A DNA stretch of 64,000 nt, from NCBI GenBank assembly GCA_028823995.1, contig JAPPFD010000027.1, positions 24,122-88,121 on the forward strand, written 5' to 3'. Each line of letters begins with the position of its first letter. The stretch's first letter is position 1. The notes beneath the pieces were generated by a model, which had not been told where the DNA came from, did no database searches, and saw only the letters and a program-made list of their open reading frames with translations. Source of the DNA: a bacterium (GTDB taxonomy: Bacteria > Actinomycetota > Acidimicrobiia > Spongiisociales > ZC4RG35). A program made the position numbers and the translations under genes. Below are positions 1 to 13,592 of the stretch, in pieces.

Positions 1-255
1 CGTGGCGGACTCCGAGTCCAACGGAGCCACGGAATCCGAACCGCCGGTCAGCACCGCCACTCCCGCCACAACCAGGGACACCGCCAGCGCCACACTCGAC
101 GCCAGCACTCCTATCCGCTGACGGCTTCGGGAGCGTTCCCCTGCCCGGGCTATCGCCCGTGAGGCCAATTGCTCGGCACGGGCGGGACCCATCTCGTCCC
201 GATAAGATTTGGCTATAGCTCTGAGAACTACTCCGGAAAAGTCCGGTCTGTCCAT
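1..255 (-). CDS. Hypothetical single-pass membrane protein, 3' end outside window
   Basis: Eighty-five codons are visible from an ATG at 255, and the frame runs off the left edge. A GGAAGGA ribosome site lies just upstream of the ATG. Residues 1-47 are charged and probably cytoplasmic, with several Arg just before the membrane. Residues 48-69 form one hydrophobic helix, followed by a Ser/Asp-rich outer segment. This topology resembles anti-sigma-factor or secreted-domain anchors, but no family motif is visible in the part present, so no function is assigned. Confidence 0.6.
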   Translation of the reverse strand, partial: MDRPDFSGVVLRAIAKSYRDEMGPARAEQLASRAIARAGERSRSRQRIGVLASSVALAVSLVVAGVAVLTGGSDSVAPLDSESAT

Positions 256-372
256 GTTCCTTCCATGTTCCTTCCAACCCGCTCTATGTTGCAAGACGCT
301 CCGCGCCCCGGTGCGTTACGGAATCGGAGGTGATGGGAGCCGCGTTTCTCCCGTCAGGTAACCTATCAACCC

Positions 373-1347
373 GTGAGAGCAGTTGTCTGCAAAGATTGGA
401 GTGGACCGGCCGGATTGGTGGCCACCGATGTCCCCGAGCCGACACCCGGATCCGGGCAGGTCAAAATCGCTCTGGGAGCATCAGGAGTCAACTTCGCCGA
501 CATCCTGGTGGTGTCGGGCCTGTATCAGATAAAACCGGACCTCCCTTTCATCCCCGGTTTCGAGGGAGCGGGAACAGTCACCGAGGTGGGCCCCGGCGTG
601 GACTCGGCGAGCGTGGGAGACCGGGTGGTGCTGTTTGCCGGGATAGGGTGTTTTGCCGAGAAGGTGGTGGCCGACGTCTCAGTCACCGCGCCGGCGCCCG
701 ACAATCTGACCGATGCCGAGGCGGCGTCCTTCATGACCGCCTACGGGACTTCCTACCATGCCCTGGTCGACCGCGCCGCGGTCTCCGAGGGAGAGACGGT
801 GGTGGTGCTGGGAGCGGCCGGAGGAGTCGGGATCGCGGCCGTCGAGATCGCCAAGCTCCTCGGGTGCCGGGTGGCGGCGGCGGTGTCTTCGGAGAAGAAA
901 GCGGAGTTCGTCCTCGAGCGCGGGGCGGACGTCGCCATCCGCTACGACCGCGAAGACCTCCGGGCGGCCATCCGAGACTTCACCGACGGCCAGGGCGCCG
1001 ATGTGGTCTACGACCCGGTCGGCGGTTCGGCCACCGAAACCTGCTTCCGCTCGTTGCGCTGGAACGGGCGCCTGCTGGTGGTGGGCTTCGCGGCCGGGAA
1101 GATCCCCAGCCTCCCGCTCAACCTGGCCCTCCTGAAGTCGGCCTCGGCGGTGGGAGTGTTCTGGGGAGACTTCGTGGTACGTTATCCCGTGGAAAACCGA
1201 GCCAATCTCGTCCGGCTCAAGGAGTGGTGCGAGCAGGGCCTGATCCGTCCCCACGTGGACCGGGTCTTCTCCTTCGAGCAGGCTCCGGCGGCCATGGATT
1301 ACGTAGCGAAACGCAAGGTGATGGGAAGGGTCTGCCTGGTTCCCTGA
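373..1347 (+). CDS. Zinc-independent MDR family NADPH:quinone oxidoreductase
   Basis: A 324-residue protein of the usual length for the quinone oxidoreductase branch of the medium-chain dehydrogenase/reductase superfamily. It would transfer hydride from NADPH to a quinone or an enone. The N-terminal GroES-like half is followed by a Rossmann fold with the nucleotide loop GAAGGVG at residues 147-153. The catalytic and structural zinc cysteine clusters of alcohol dehydrogenases are absent, which is typical of this branch. The start is the GTG at 373. It stands alone, followed by a dispersed repeat. The substrate cannot be told from sequence. Confidence 0.88.
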   Translation: MRAVVCKDWSGPAGLVATDVPEPTPGSGQVKIALGASGVNFADILVVSGLYQIKPDLPFIPGFEGAGTVTEVGPGVDSASVGDRVVLFAGIGCFAEKVVADVSVTAPAPDNLTDAEAASFMTAYGTSYHALVDRAAVSEGETVVVLGAAGGVGIAAVEIAKLLGCRVAAAVSSEKKAEFVLERGADVAIRYDREDLRAAIRDFTDGQGADVVYDPVGGSATETCFRSLRWNGRLLVVGFAAGKIPSLPLNLALLKSASAVGVFWGDFVVRYPVENRANLVRLKEWCEQGLIRPHVDRVFSFEQAPAAMDYVAKRKVMGRVCLVP

Positions 1348-1382
1348 CCAGTTGTCCGCCAACTGTCCCCGGCCGGGAGATC

Positions 1383-1708
1383 TGAAGTGCTAAGTCGGTG
1401 TGGGGGAGGTCGACCACACGTTTGCACTAGCCAGTGCCCACACGAGAATTACCGTGGGCAGCCACCAACGATTAGGGACGGAGGCCTGCTGGTTTGGGGT
1501 CGGTTCGATGTTCTCTGCCGAATCGCTTGTTGCTTGCTCGTCGGGCTCCTCAGGGGTGAGGTTCGCGGCGAACAGGTTGTGAACGGTTGCCCGTTTTGGA
1601 GTCGGTGTTTGCTCAGGTCAGACCCGAAACGAACGCATTGCGAACGTGTTTCGGCTGGGCGTTGTTGTGTGGCGGTGGCATGAAACACCATACATCCCGT
1701 CCTCATCC
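1383..1708 (+). repeat. Dispersed ~320-bp repeat, copy A
   Basis: This non-coding stretch shares ordered blocks with two others in the window (49712-50047 on plus, 51925-52253 on minus). The blocks are: a 5' segment containing CCACACGTTTGCACTA at about 1414; a hairpin with arms TGCCCAC (1435-1441) and GTGGGCA (1454-1460); a block starting TCGGTGTTT with CAGGTCAGACCC at about 1602-1625; CGAACG motifs at 1630-1650; and a 3' block TGAAACACCATACAT at about 1680. Unlike copy B, no ribbon-helix-helix gene follows it. It looks like a solitary scar or non-autonomous copy, with more divergence than copies B and C. Confidence 0.75.
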
Positions 1709-1787
1709 CTCCCTCCAGGGGGTGGGCAGCCTTGCCCACGCTGAGGGTGGGTCTGTTGGCCCTTGTCTGCTGGGTTGGCGGCCTCGT

Positions 1788-2300
1788 CTAGAGGGCTGCT
1801 TGGACAGACGACCGTATCTCTGACCACTTCACGCAGGTTGTAAGACGGTCCAGGGTTGATACCCCCAGGCCTTTCTGGTCACCGAGTTCGTCGTCGAGTT
1901 TCCGTGTCGGGATTACCCAGAAGGCCCAGCAGTCCCGATCCTGGACGTTTTCGTTGGTCGCCGGTACGGCTTTGTGGAGGCAGAACACATATACGTCAGC
2001 AGGGCGACGGGGTGGGTGGAGACGTTCCCATGTGTCCATCCCTGGGGTCCACAGCCATTTGCGGGGGGCGATGTCGAACCTCGGGGTTGACCTGCCGCTG
2101 GGATTCCAAGACTGGCTGAAACCGGAGGCCTTGACTTCGATATTCGCATCCCCATACCGTAGATCGAACCCATCCCACTCAACCCTGGCATCGCCGTCTT
2201 TGATGACGCCTAGGGCCTCTCCAACCATCCACTCGGCGAACAGTCCCCTATTGCGGTTTCCGGTAAGGTTGCCCACCGCCCAATAGTGGAACTCACTCAT
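1788..2300 (-). CDS. PD-(D/E)xK-like predicted nuclease
   Basis: A 170-residue protein with a restriction-endonuclease-like core. An N-terminal helix carries Glu23 (AEWMVGEALG). A strand follows with Asp46 (WDGFDLRYG), then Glu55-Val-Lys57 in IEVKASGF, matching the D-ExK metal-binding pattern. The C-terminal half has aromatic-rich strands (VYVFCLHKA, WAFWVIP). Its ATG overlaps the stop of the DUF4268 gene upstream by 4 bp, so the two are translationally coupled and probably act together. The link to this nuclease fold rests on motif spacing only. A stand-alone restriction or defence role is inferred. Confidence 0.6.
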   Translation of the reverse strand: MSEFHYWAVGNLTGNRNRGLFAEWMVGEALGVIKDGDARVEWDGFDLRYGDANIEVKASGFSQSWNPSGRSTPRFDIAPRKWLWTPGMDTWERLHPPRRPADVYVFCLHKAVPATNENVQDRDCWAFWVIPTRKLDDELGDQKGLGVSTLDRLTTCVKWSEIRSSVQAAL

Positions 2301-3244
2301 CGTGGCTCCTCTGCGTCATCGGTGGGAGTGCCAATTTCGGCCATCACTTGGTCCAGATACGGTTGCACCACTCCTCTCAAGTTGAGGAGATTCTCGGTGA
2401 TCCACTGTCCAACCGTGTCGGGGATGGACATCGGGTCGTCGATTGCTTCTTCCGCCTGAACCCAAACCCAGTATTGGCCCTCTTCCTCGTGCCACTCTGT
2501 TTCGCCGTTCAGCTCCTTGTCGATCTCTGCTCGGTGTTGGGTGAAGGCGTCAAAGATGTCCTGTTTGTCGGTCCCGTAGAGTCCCAGGGAAGCGGTCGCC
2601 CGTCCCTCGGAAAACCCCGATGAGTAGTAGATGCCTCGATATCCGGTCTGGAACGACCGGTATCGACCCCGGAAACCGCCCCGGCCCACTGGTTCCAACC
2701 CCCGGCGGCGAAGGTACTCGACCACAGGGCGATAGAACTCGGCATAGTATGTACTGACCGTCTTTCTGCGAGGGGCGGAGGTTGTTCCCGCCTGTGGCGG
2801 TTCGACCACCAGGTTGAAGTCGACTACTTTGCGGCCGTCGACCAGGTAGGCCCTGACCTCCACCGCGTACACCGCGATGTTGTCGCTTTCGTTCAGCCAC
2901 GACAGGATGCTCCGGTGGTAATCGCTGAAGTCCCGCGCCACCCACACCAGAATGTTGGCCTCCGCGTTGGCGGCATATCCCAGCAAACGGAGGCAGTGGG
3001 AATCGTCAGATGACCCCAACTGGTTCTCGATCACCACCCTGGCGTGGGTAGTGGCCTGCCTTGCGAGAATGTCGACCTTCCCGGCGCCGGGCAGATGCAC
3101 TTCCTCTCCTTCCCTTTCCAGCACCAGGTTCAATTCTGCCCCTAATAGGGACAGATTCTCGGCCAGCCATGGAGTGAAGTCGTAAGCCTCATGAGGCCAA
3201 AGGTCCCGTAAGCCGACCGGCTCCAGCGCATGGATTTCCGTCAT
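2297..3244 (-). CDS. DUF4268 family protein with N-terminal nuclease-like domain
   Basis: A 315-residue protein. Residues 30-110 form a nuclease-like fold with Asp58 in GKVDILAR and Glu73-Asn-Gln75 in VVIENQLG, followed by a helix of the DDSHCLRLLGYAAN type. This variant D-ExQ site is common in predicted nucleases of this family. The C-terminal part, about residues 165-300, matches the DUF4268 pattern, in which an Arg/Tyr-rich strand region is followed by helices ending near a GETEWHEEEG stretch. It is the first gene of a two-gene minus-strand unit with the smaller nuclease-like gene. The substrate is unknown. Confidence 0.72.
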   Translation of the reverse strand: MTEIHALEPVGLRDLWPHEAYDFTPWLAENLSLLGAELNLVLEREGEEVHLPGAGKVDILARQATTHARVVIENQLGSSDDSHCLRLLGYAANAEANILVWVARDFSDYHRSILSWLNESDNIAVYAVEVRAYLVDGRKVVDFNLVVEPPQAGTTSAPRRKTVSTYYAEFYRPVVEYLRRRGLEPVGRGGFRGRYRSFQTGYRGIYYSSGFSEGRATASLGLYGTDKQDIFDAFTQHRAEIDKELNGETEWHEEEGQYWVWVQAEEAIDDPMSIPDTVGQWITENLLNLRGVVQPYLDQVMAEIGTPTDDAEEPR

Positions 3245-3414
3245 GGTTTCCGCATTCTATGAGATAGACCACAGCACCGGCGACAGCAGCCGCCGGCAGG
3301 CGCGCCCCCGTCGTGTCATTCTCCGGGCAGGAGCGGGAAAGTCAACATCACACCGCCTGTCAGTTCGTCCCGGTGAACGGCTCCCGATCTTATGAAGAGC
3401 GACACATGGAGATC

Positions 3415-3822
3415 TCAGCGTTGGGTTATCTCGATTTCACTGTCTGAGTTGAACACAGCGATCTCGCCGTACTTGTTGTCCACACAACTCAATGCCCGTG
3501 CTACTCCTTCAGAGACGGTGTAGGTGTCTAGGTTCTCTTTGTGGTATCCACCGCCGCCATAAACCTTGTCCCCGTCGTGCACAGGTGTTCCGTCGGGTAG
3601 GTTGATCGCCGACTCGGCAGGATTCCAGGAAGTCCCGTGTGGCCACACAACCGGATAGCGACTTTCAATTTGGGGATCGTGCAGATAGATACAGTCCCCC
3701 TCGATAATCACGATCCCGAACACCTCAGCATCTAAGCCGTCACCGGTGACGTTACCTTCGATTACAGGGCCGTCAACACTCCCGCTGCAAGCCGAAAGCA
3801 GCAACACACCAGCAAAGCACAC
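3415..3822 (-). CDS. Putative lipoprotein of unknown function
   Basis: A 135-residue frame beginning with a hydrophobic run and a lipobox (LSAC, lipid-attached Cys12). It would be exported and anchored on the outer face of the membrane. The mature part is rich in Gly, Asp and Tyr with no recognised motif. The start is uncertain: the GTG at 3822 gives an unusually short signal peptide without N-terminal positive charges. The frame stays open upstream to the atpC stop codon at 3871-3873, and that stretch encodes RDFLLV directly before this start, without an ATG or a good ribosome site. Confidence 0.5.
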   Translation of the reverse strand: MCFAGVLLLSACSGSVDGPVIEGNVTGDGLDAEVFGIVIIEGDCIYLHDPQIESRYPVVWPHGTSWNPAESAINLPDGTPVHDGDKVYGGGGYHKENLDTYTVSEGVARALSCVDNKYGEIAVFNSDSEIEITQR

Positions 3823-3870
3823 TAACAGGAAATCTCTTAGAGATGGGTCCCGCCCGGCGATCCGGCTGTC

Positions 3871-4206
3871 CTATTCTTCGAACTCGAGAGGGTCGCCTTC
3901 GGCGAGTTTCAGCGCCTCCTGTGCGGCCTCGGCGCGGTCGCCGGCGGTGATCCGGGCCCGGTCGGTGAGGAGGGTCACGCGGTTCTCCACGACCTGCATG
4001 AACCCCCCGTGGACGGCGATGGTGGTCCGTTGATCGCCGTCGTGGTCGATGAGCACCGGGCCGGCCGACAGGGCGGCCATCAGCGGCTCGTGCCCGGCCA
4101 GGATCCCGATCTCGCCCTCGGTGGTGCGGGCCACCACGAACTCGGCGTCGCCCGACCAGAGGGTCCCTTCCGGAGAGACCACGTCGACATTGAAGGGCCG
4201 GGCCAC
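3871..4206 (-). CDS. atpC: F-type ATP synthase subunit epsilon
   Basis: A 111-residue epsilon subunit of the F1 central stalk, which couples rotation to catalysis and can inhibit ATP hydrolysis. It has the N-terminal beta-sandwich typical of the family (start FNVDVVSPEG, then GEIGILAGHEPLMAAL) and a short C-terminal helical part ending in Glu residues. The start is the GTG at 4206, two bases after the atpD stop. The same frame remains open through much of atpD, but that extension has no family similarity. Last gene of the ATP synthase operon. Confidence 0.93.
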   Translation of the reverse strand: MARPFNVDVVSPEGTLWSGDAEFVVARTTEGEIGILAGHEPLMAALSAGPVLIDHDGDQRTTIAVHGGFMQVVENRVTLLTDRARITAGDRAEAAQEALKLAEGDPLEFEE

Positions 4207-4208
4207 GG

Positions 4209-8057
<3,849 letters not shown>

Positions 8058-8075
8058 TGACTACTCCTTAGGTAT

Positions 8076-8609
8076 TCAAACTTCAGCCAGCAATGCGCGT
8101 ACCTGGCTCATCCGGGACCGGACCGTCCCGTCCACCACCAGGTCTCCCACCCGGGCCACGAGTCCCCCCAGCACGTCGGGGTCGATCACCACCCGCACCT
8201 CGACCGGATGCCCCACCACGCCCGAGAGCACTCCCTCCAGGCGCCCGACGGTCTCGGCGCCCAGGGGAACGGCCGAGCGCACTTCGGCGATCTGCCGGCC
8301 CCGGGACAGGGCCGCCTTCTCCGCCAGACGGTCGGCGATCTCCACCAGGTCGGCCAGCCTCCCCATGCGGATCAGAAGGGCCACGGCCTCCCCGGTCACC
8401 GGCGAGGCCCGATCGACCAGGAGTTCGGAGACCAGCGTGTCCAGGCGGTCTCGGGGAACCCGGGGATCGGAGAGCGCGTCGGTCAACTCCGGGGAGCCTT
8501 CCACCGCCCGGGCCAGGGCGTAGAGATCGCCCTCCACCCGCTCAAGCTGTCCCTCGGCGACAGCCAACCCGAACAGGGCGTCCGCGTATCCCTCCGTGAC
8601 TTCGCTCAT
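8076..8609 (-). CDS. atpH: F-type ATP synthase subunit delta
   Basis: A 177-residue peripheral stalk subunit joining F1 to subunit b. The all-helical N-terminal domain and the C-terminal VRVVIDPDVLGGLVARVGD segment are typical of the OSCP/delta family. Its ATG overlaps the atpF stop by 4 bp, so translation is coupled. Here b and delta are separate proteins, unlike the b-delta fusion of mycobacteria. Confidence 0.95.
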   Translation of the reverse strand: MSEVTEGYADALFGLAVAEGQLERVEGDLYALARAVEGSPELTDALSDPRVPRDRLDTLVSELLVDRASPVTGEAVALLIRMGRLADLVEIADRLAEKAALSRGRQIAEVRSAVPLGAETVGRLEGVLSGVVGHPVEVRVVIDPDVLGGLVARVGDLVVDGTVRSRMSQVRALLAEV

Positions 8610-9154
8610 TCGGCCGTTTCTCTCTCCAGTTCTCGGATGTAGCGTTCCACCAGATCCTGGTGCCCGGAGGCGTCGATCTGGGTTCCCACCACCTTCTCGG
8701 CGATATCCAGGGAGAGGGAGGTGATCTCCTGGCGCGCCTCTTCCAGCACCCGGGTGCGTTCCGACTCCGCCTCGGCCCGGGCCCGTTCGGTTATCTGGGC
8801 AGCCTCGGCCTCGGCGCGGTCGATGATCTCCTGGCGCAGGCTCTCGGCGTCCGACCGGGCGGCTTCCATCATCTGGTCCGCCCTCTCGACTCCCTCGTCC
8901 AGGCGGCGCTGGTAGTCATCGCGCAGGCGCTCCGCCGCTCCCTTGGCATCCTCGGCCTCCTCCAGTTGGGAGACCACCGCCTTCTGGCGGTCCCCCAGGG
9001 CGCGGTCCAGCGCCGGCATGGCGAGTTTCCACACCAGGAAGACGATGACGACAAAGCTCACCGCACCCCATATCAATTCGGATACGTCGGGGAGAATCAG
9101 GAACAGGCCTGACTTCTCCTCCTCGGCAGCCAGAATCAGGACGTCCGGCGACAT
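8606..9154 (-). CDS. atpF: F-type ATP synthase subunit b
   Basis: A 182-residue stator subunit. One N-terminal membrane helix (LIWGAVSFVVIVFLVWKL) is followed by a long charged coiled coil with many Glu, Arg and Ala, the usual b-subunit dimerisation arm. I chose the ATG at 9154; a TTG two codons earlier would overlap the atpE stop. The position between atpE and atpH agrees with the assignment. Confidence 0.94.
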   Translation of the reverse strand: MSPDVLILAAEEEKSGLFLILPDVSELIWGAVSFVVIVFLVWKLAMPALDRALGDRQKAVVSQLEEAEDAKGAAERLRDDYQRRLDEGVERADQMMEAARSDAESLRQEIIDRAEAEAAQITERARAEAESERTRVLEEARQEITSLSLDIAEKVVGTQIDASGHQDLVERYIRELERETAE

Positions 9155-9156
9155 TC

Positions 9157-10183
<1,027 letters not shown>

Positions 10184-10187
<4 letters not shown>

Positions 10188-10555
10188 CCGGTGGCCACCT
10201 GCCTGCGCGCCTCGGAAGTCAGGGCCAAAAGCCATGCCGTGCCCACTCCCAGGAAGATCCCGTACAGGTGGGCGTCCCAGATGCTCACCGCCGCCCAGAC
10301 CAGGAGGGTGATGATCGCCAGGCGCACCACGAATCCCCCGAAGGCGACCGCCCCCAGGGTGAGATAGGAGCGGCGGGCCGCCCTCGACAGGGCCCAGCCG
10401 GTGAGCGCAAAGGAGCCGGCGGCGACCAGGGATCCCATCGCCGCCCAGAGGCCGGCCAGGGGAGTCCACAGCGCCCAGGAAACCACCCCGGTCAGGGGCG
10501 CCAACCAAACAGCCCGCCGCGCCAAGCGGCGGCCTATCAAGGCTTCTACGTCCAA
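10184..10555 (-). CDS. AtpI-like small membrane protein at head of ATP synthase operon
   Basis: A 123-residue protein with four predicted membrane helices (starting about residues 17, 38, 67 and 90). Its position before atpB is that of atpI, whose product aids assembly of the c-ring or ion uptake. Sequence conservation in this family is weak, so the call rests on topology, length and position. It is the first gene of the operon; glyA ends 35 bp upstream on the same strand, so it may also be read from the glyA promoter. Confidence 0.7.
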
Positions 10556-10590
10556 ACCCGCTCCTCCGGTATCGATGAACTACCCAAAGG

Positions 10591-11871
10591 TTATCCCGTC
10601 CCGCCGTATCCTCGAAAATCGGCGGGGTAGGGAGTGAAGGAGGCGGCCAACTCCGCCACCCTGCCGGCGACGTCGGCCCGAACGGACTCGTCGTCGCGTC
10701 CTCTGAGCGCTTCCACGATCAGCGATCCCACCTGCCGGGCCTCGGGCTCGGTCATGCCCTGGGAGGTCATGGCGGGGGTCCCGATCCGGAGTCCCGACGC
10801 CCGCCACGGAGGCCGGGGATCGAAGGGGATGGTGTTGAAATTGAGGGTGATTCCCAGCTCGTCCAGCAGCCGGGCGCCGGCCCGTCCGGTGAGGTCTTCG
10901 GACACCGAGCGCAGATCGATCAGGAACAGGTGGTTGTCGGTGCCGCCCGAGACCACCCGGGCACCGCCCTCCTGCACCGCAGCGGCCATCGCCGAGGCAT
11001 TGGCCACCACCTGGGCTGCATACGCTTGAAACTCGGCCGTCGACGCCTCCAGGAAGCAGACCGCCTTGGCAGCCACCTGGTTGATGAGCGGTCCGCCCTG
11101 GGTGTTGGGGAACACCGCCTTGTTGATGGCGGGGGCGTATTCCTCCCTGGCCAGCGCCAAGCCGCCGCGGGGCCCTCGCAGGGCCTTGTGGGTGGTGCCG
11201 GTGACGATGTCGGCGAAGGGGACCGGGTTGGGGAAGGCCTTCCCGGCCACCAATCCGATGAAGTGCGCGGCGTCCACCATGAAAACGGCCTCCACCTCGT
11301 CGGCGATCTCCCGGAATGCCTCGTAGTCGAGACGTCGGGAATAGGCCGAATAGCCCGCCAGCAGGATCTTGGGACGGTGCTCGCGCGCCAGCGCCCTCAC
11401 CTGGTCCATGTCGACCAGTTCGGTGCCGGGGTCTACGCCGTAGGCCGCGAAGTCGTAGTACAGGCCCGAGAAGTTGACCGGCGACCCGTGGGTGAGGTGT
11501 CCCCCCTGGTCGAGCCGCATACCCAGCACGGTGTCGCCCGGGCTCAGCAGCGAGAAGTAGACACTCATGTTGGCCTGGGCCCCCGAATGGGGCTGAACGT
11601 TGGCGCTGGCCGCCCCGAACAGCGACTTGGCCCGCTCTATGGCCAGGGTCTCGATCTCGTCGACCACCGCGCAGCCTTCGTAGTAGCGGCGGCCCGGATA
11701 GCCCTCTGCGTACTTGTTGGTGAAGATGGAGCCTGATGCGGCCATCACCGCCGGCGACGCGAAGTTCTCCGAGGCGATCAGGTGAATGTGGCTGTTCTGT
11801 CTCTCCACGTCACGGCGGATCAAACCGGCGGTGGCGGGATCCACCTCGGAAAGGGGACGCATATCAATCAT
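10591..11871 (-). CDS. glyA: Serine hydroxymethyltransferase
   Basis: A 426-residue PLP enzyme interconverting serine and glycine with tetrahydrofolate. Family motifs include LIASENFAS near the N-terminus, NKYAEGYPGRRYYEG, and the PLP lysine in TGTTHKALRGPRGG. The start is the ATG at 11871, with AAAGGA at 7-8 bp; ten extra codons upstream would have no ribosome site. It lies just before the ATP synthase operon on the same strand, an arrangement seen in other actinobacteria. Confidence 0.97.
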   Translation of the reverse strand: MIDMRPLSEVDPATAGLIRRDVERQNSHIHLIASENFASPAVMAASGSIFTNKYAEGYPGRRYYEGCAVVDEIETLAIERAKSLFGAASANVQPHSGAQANMSVYFSLLSPGDTVLGMRLDQGGHLTHGSPVNFSGLYYDFAAYGVDPGTELVDMDQVRALAREHRPKILLAGYSAYSRRLDYEAFREIADEVEAVFMVDAAHFIGLVAGKAFPNPVPFADIVTGTTHKALRGPRGGLALAREEYAPAINKAVFPNTQGGPLINQVAAKAVCFLEASTAEFQAYAAQVVANASAMAAAVQEGGARVVSGGTDNHLFLIDLRSVSEDLTGRAGARLLDELGITLNFNTIPFDPRPPWRASGLRIGTPAMTSQGMTEPEARQVGSLIVEALRGRDDESVRADVAGRVAELAASFTPYPADFRGYGGTG

Positions 11872-11949
11872 GTGGGGTCCTTTGCGGGTGAGGGTGGCCA
11901 CCCCGTTCGGGCGCGGTCACCCGGAAAAGTCTACTCCCCCGGCGTCCTT

Positions 11950-12378
11950 TCAACTCCCGCCCGGGGCCTCTTCCCCGCCCCGGAGAAAGTCGCCGGAAAA
12001 CCCGTAGGGCAGGAGTTCCGAGAGGTCATGGACCCTATAGGGGCCGTCGGCGATTGCAACCAGCACCGTCTCCACTCCGAACTCGTTCATCACCTGCCGG
12101 CACCGCCCGCACGGGTAGGCGTTGGCGATGGAGTCGGCGTCGACGCAGGCCACGGCCACCGTGCGTACCCGCCTGGCGCCCGCCGCGGCCGCGGTGTTGA
12201 CCGCGGTCGCCTCAGCGCAGTTGGAGACCGGGTAGGCGGCGTTCTCCACGTTGGCGCCCGAGAAGACCGACCCGTCGCCGGTCACTAGGGCCGCTCCCAC
12301 CCGGAACCCCGAGTAGGGCGAGTAGGAGTTACGGGCCGCCCGGCGCGCCCTGTCCACCAGGGAGTCATGGTCGGTCAT
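11950..12378 (-). CDS. cdd: Cytidine deaminase
   Basis: A 142-residue tetrameric-type deaminase converting cytidine or deoxycytidine to uridine or deoxyuridine. Zinc ligands and the catalytic Glu are visible: Cys54-Ala-Glu56, then Cys90 and Cys93 in PCGRCRQ. Its start overlaps the ftsY stop by 4 bp. It belongs with upp, deoA, deoB and punA elsewhere in this window as nucleoside salvage functions. Confidence 0.94.
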   Translation of the reverse strand: MTDHDSLVDRARRAARNSYSPYSGFRVGAALVTGDGSVFSGANVENAAYPVSNCAEATAVNTAAAAGARRVRTVAVACVDADSIANAYPCGRCRQVMNEFGVETVLVAIADGPYRVHDLSELLPYGFSGDFLRGGEEAPGGS

Positions 12379-13337
12379 CGGGGTTCGTCCTCCAGCAGCG
12401 CCCGCACGAAAACCTGAGCGTCGAACGCCGCCAGGTCCGACAACCCCTCTCCGGTCCCGACCAGCTTGACCGGCATCCCCAGTCGCCGCTCCACGGCCAC
12501 CGCCACCCCGCCCCGGGCGGTCCCGTCCAACTTGGTGAGCACCACTCCGGTCACCCCCACCCGCTCGCAGAACTCCCGGGCCTGGACGACCCCGTTCTGT
12601 CCGGTGGAGGCGTCAAGCACCAGGAGCACCTCATCCACCCTTCCGGCCACCTTGGTGAGCACCCGTTTCATCTTCTCCAGTTGGCTCATCAGGTGCGTCT
12701 TGGAGTGCAACCGGCCGGCGGTGTCGATGATCACCACCTGATGGCCCCTGCTCTTCGCCGCCGTCCAGGCATCCCGGGCGACGGCGGCCGGATCGGCGCC
12801 GTCCTCGCCCCCCACGATCTCCACCCCCATCCGCTCCGCCCAGGTCGCCAACTGGCGTTGGGCGGCCGGACGATGGGTATCCGCCGCGCCCAGCAGACAG
12901 TCCCTGCCCTGCGATGTCAGCCAGTGGGCCAGCTTTGCTGAGGTCGTGGTCTTGCCCGCTCCGTTCACCCCCACCACCATCACCACCCGGGGAGACCCGT
13001 TGCCGGACCATGCCAGGTTCCGGTCCGGGTCCCCCAACAACGCGACCATCTCCTCGGCCAGCAGCGCCCGGGCCCCCGCCCGGTCGGCGGGCTGTCGGCT
13101 CCGGACCGCGGAGACCAGTTCCGCCGAGATCTCCACGCCCAGATCGGACGCCACCAGGGCCTCCTCCCACCCGGCCCAGAAGGCGGCGTCGAGCCGTTCG
13201 CCGACTCCGGCGGACCTCAGGGCAGCCATCAGGGCATGCCGGGTCTTCGCCAGAGCGGAGACGGTCGGATCCGCGACAGCTCTCTGTTCGGGGAGGGAAG
13301 AGCGACGCCTTCTCCACCAGCGCATCAGCCATGCCAC
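12375..13337 (-). CDS. ftsY: Signal recognition particle receptor FtsY
   Basis: A 320-residue SRP-GTPase that receives ribosome-SRP complexes at the membrane. The first 13 residues (MAWLMRWWRRRRS) form a basic, Trp-rich amphipathic membrane anchor, so the long acidic A domain of E. coli FtsY is absent. The N helical bundle spans about 25-105. The G domain carries GVNGAGKT at 123-130, then DTAGR and TKLDGTARGG. Coupled to cdd downstream; smc, often its neighbour, is about 1.5 kb upstream. Confidence 0.95.
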   Translation of the reverse strand: MAWLMRWWRRRRSSLPEQRAVADPTVSALAKTRHALMAALRSAGVGERLDAAFWAGWEEALVASDLGVEISAELVSAVRSRQPADRAGARALLAEEMVALLGDPDRNLAWSGNGSPRVVMVVGVNGAGKTTTSAKLAHWLTSQGRDCLLGAADTHRPAAQRQLATWAERMGVEIVGGEDGADPAAVARDAWTAAKSRGHQVVIIDTAGRLHSKTHLMSQLEKMKRVLTKVAGRVDEVLLVLDASTGQNGVVQAREFCERVGVTGVVLTKLDGTARGGVAVAVERRLGMPVKLVGTGEGLSDLAAFDAQVFVRALLEDEPR

Positions 13338-13592
13338 TCTCGGCCATTTTAATGCTCATCACTTCCCCGACACCCGCGGAAGGCCGCCCATTCCCCCACC
13401 CCGACCCTTCCCAACCCCGGATGTCGTTCGTTCGCAACCCACCCCAGAATGAGCCCTTGGACAGGATGAACCTGTATCGGACGCTGTTATTCTCCCAGGT
13501 CAGTAAGGCGCTTCGCCACATCAACACCCCCGCACCCCACCAAACACATCGGTGAAACCGGCCAAAGAAGGTTTCCGGACCAGAGGAGAAAC

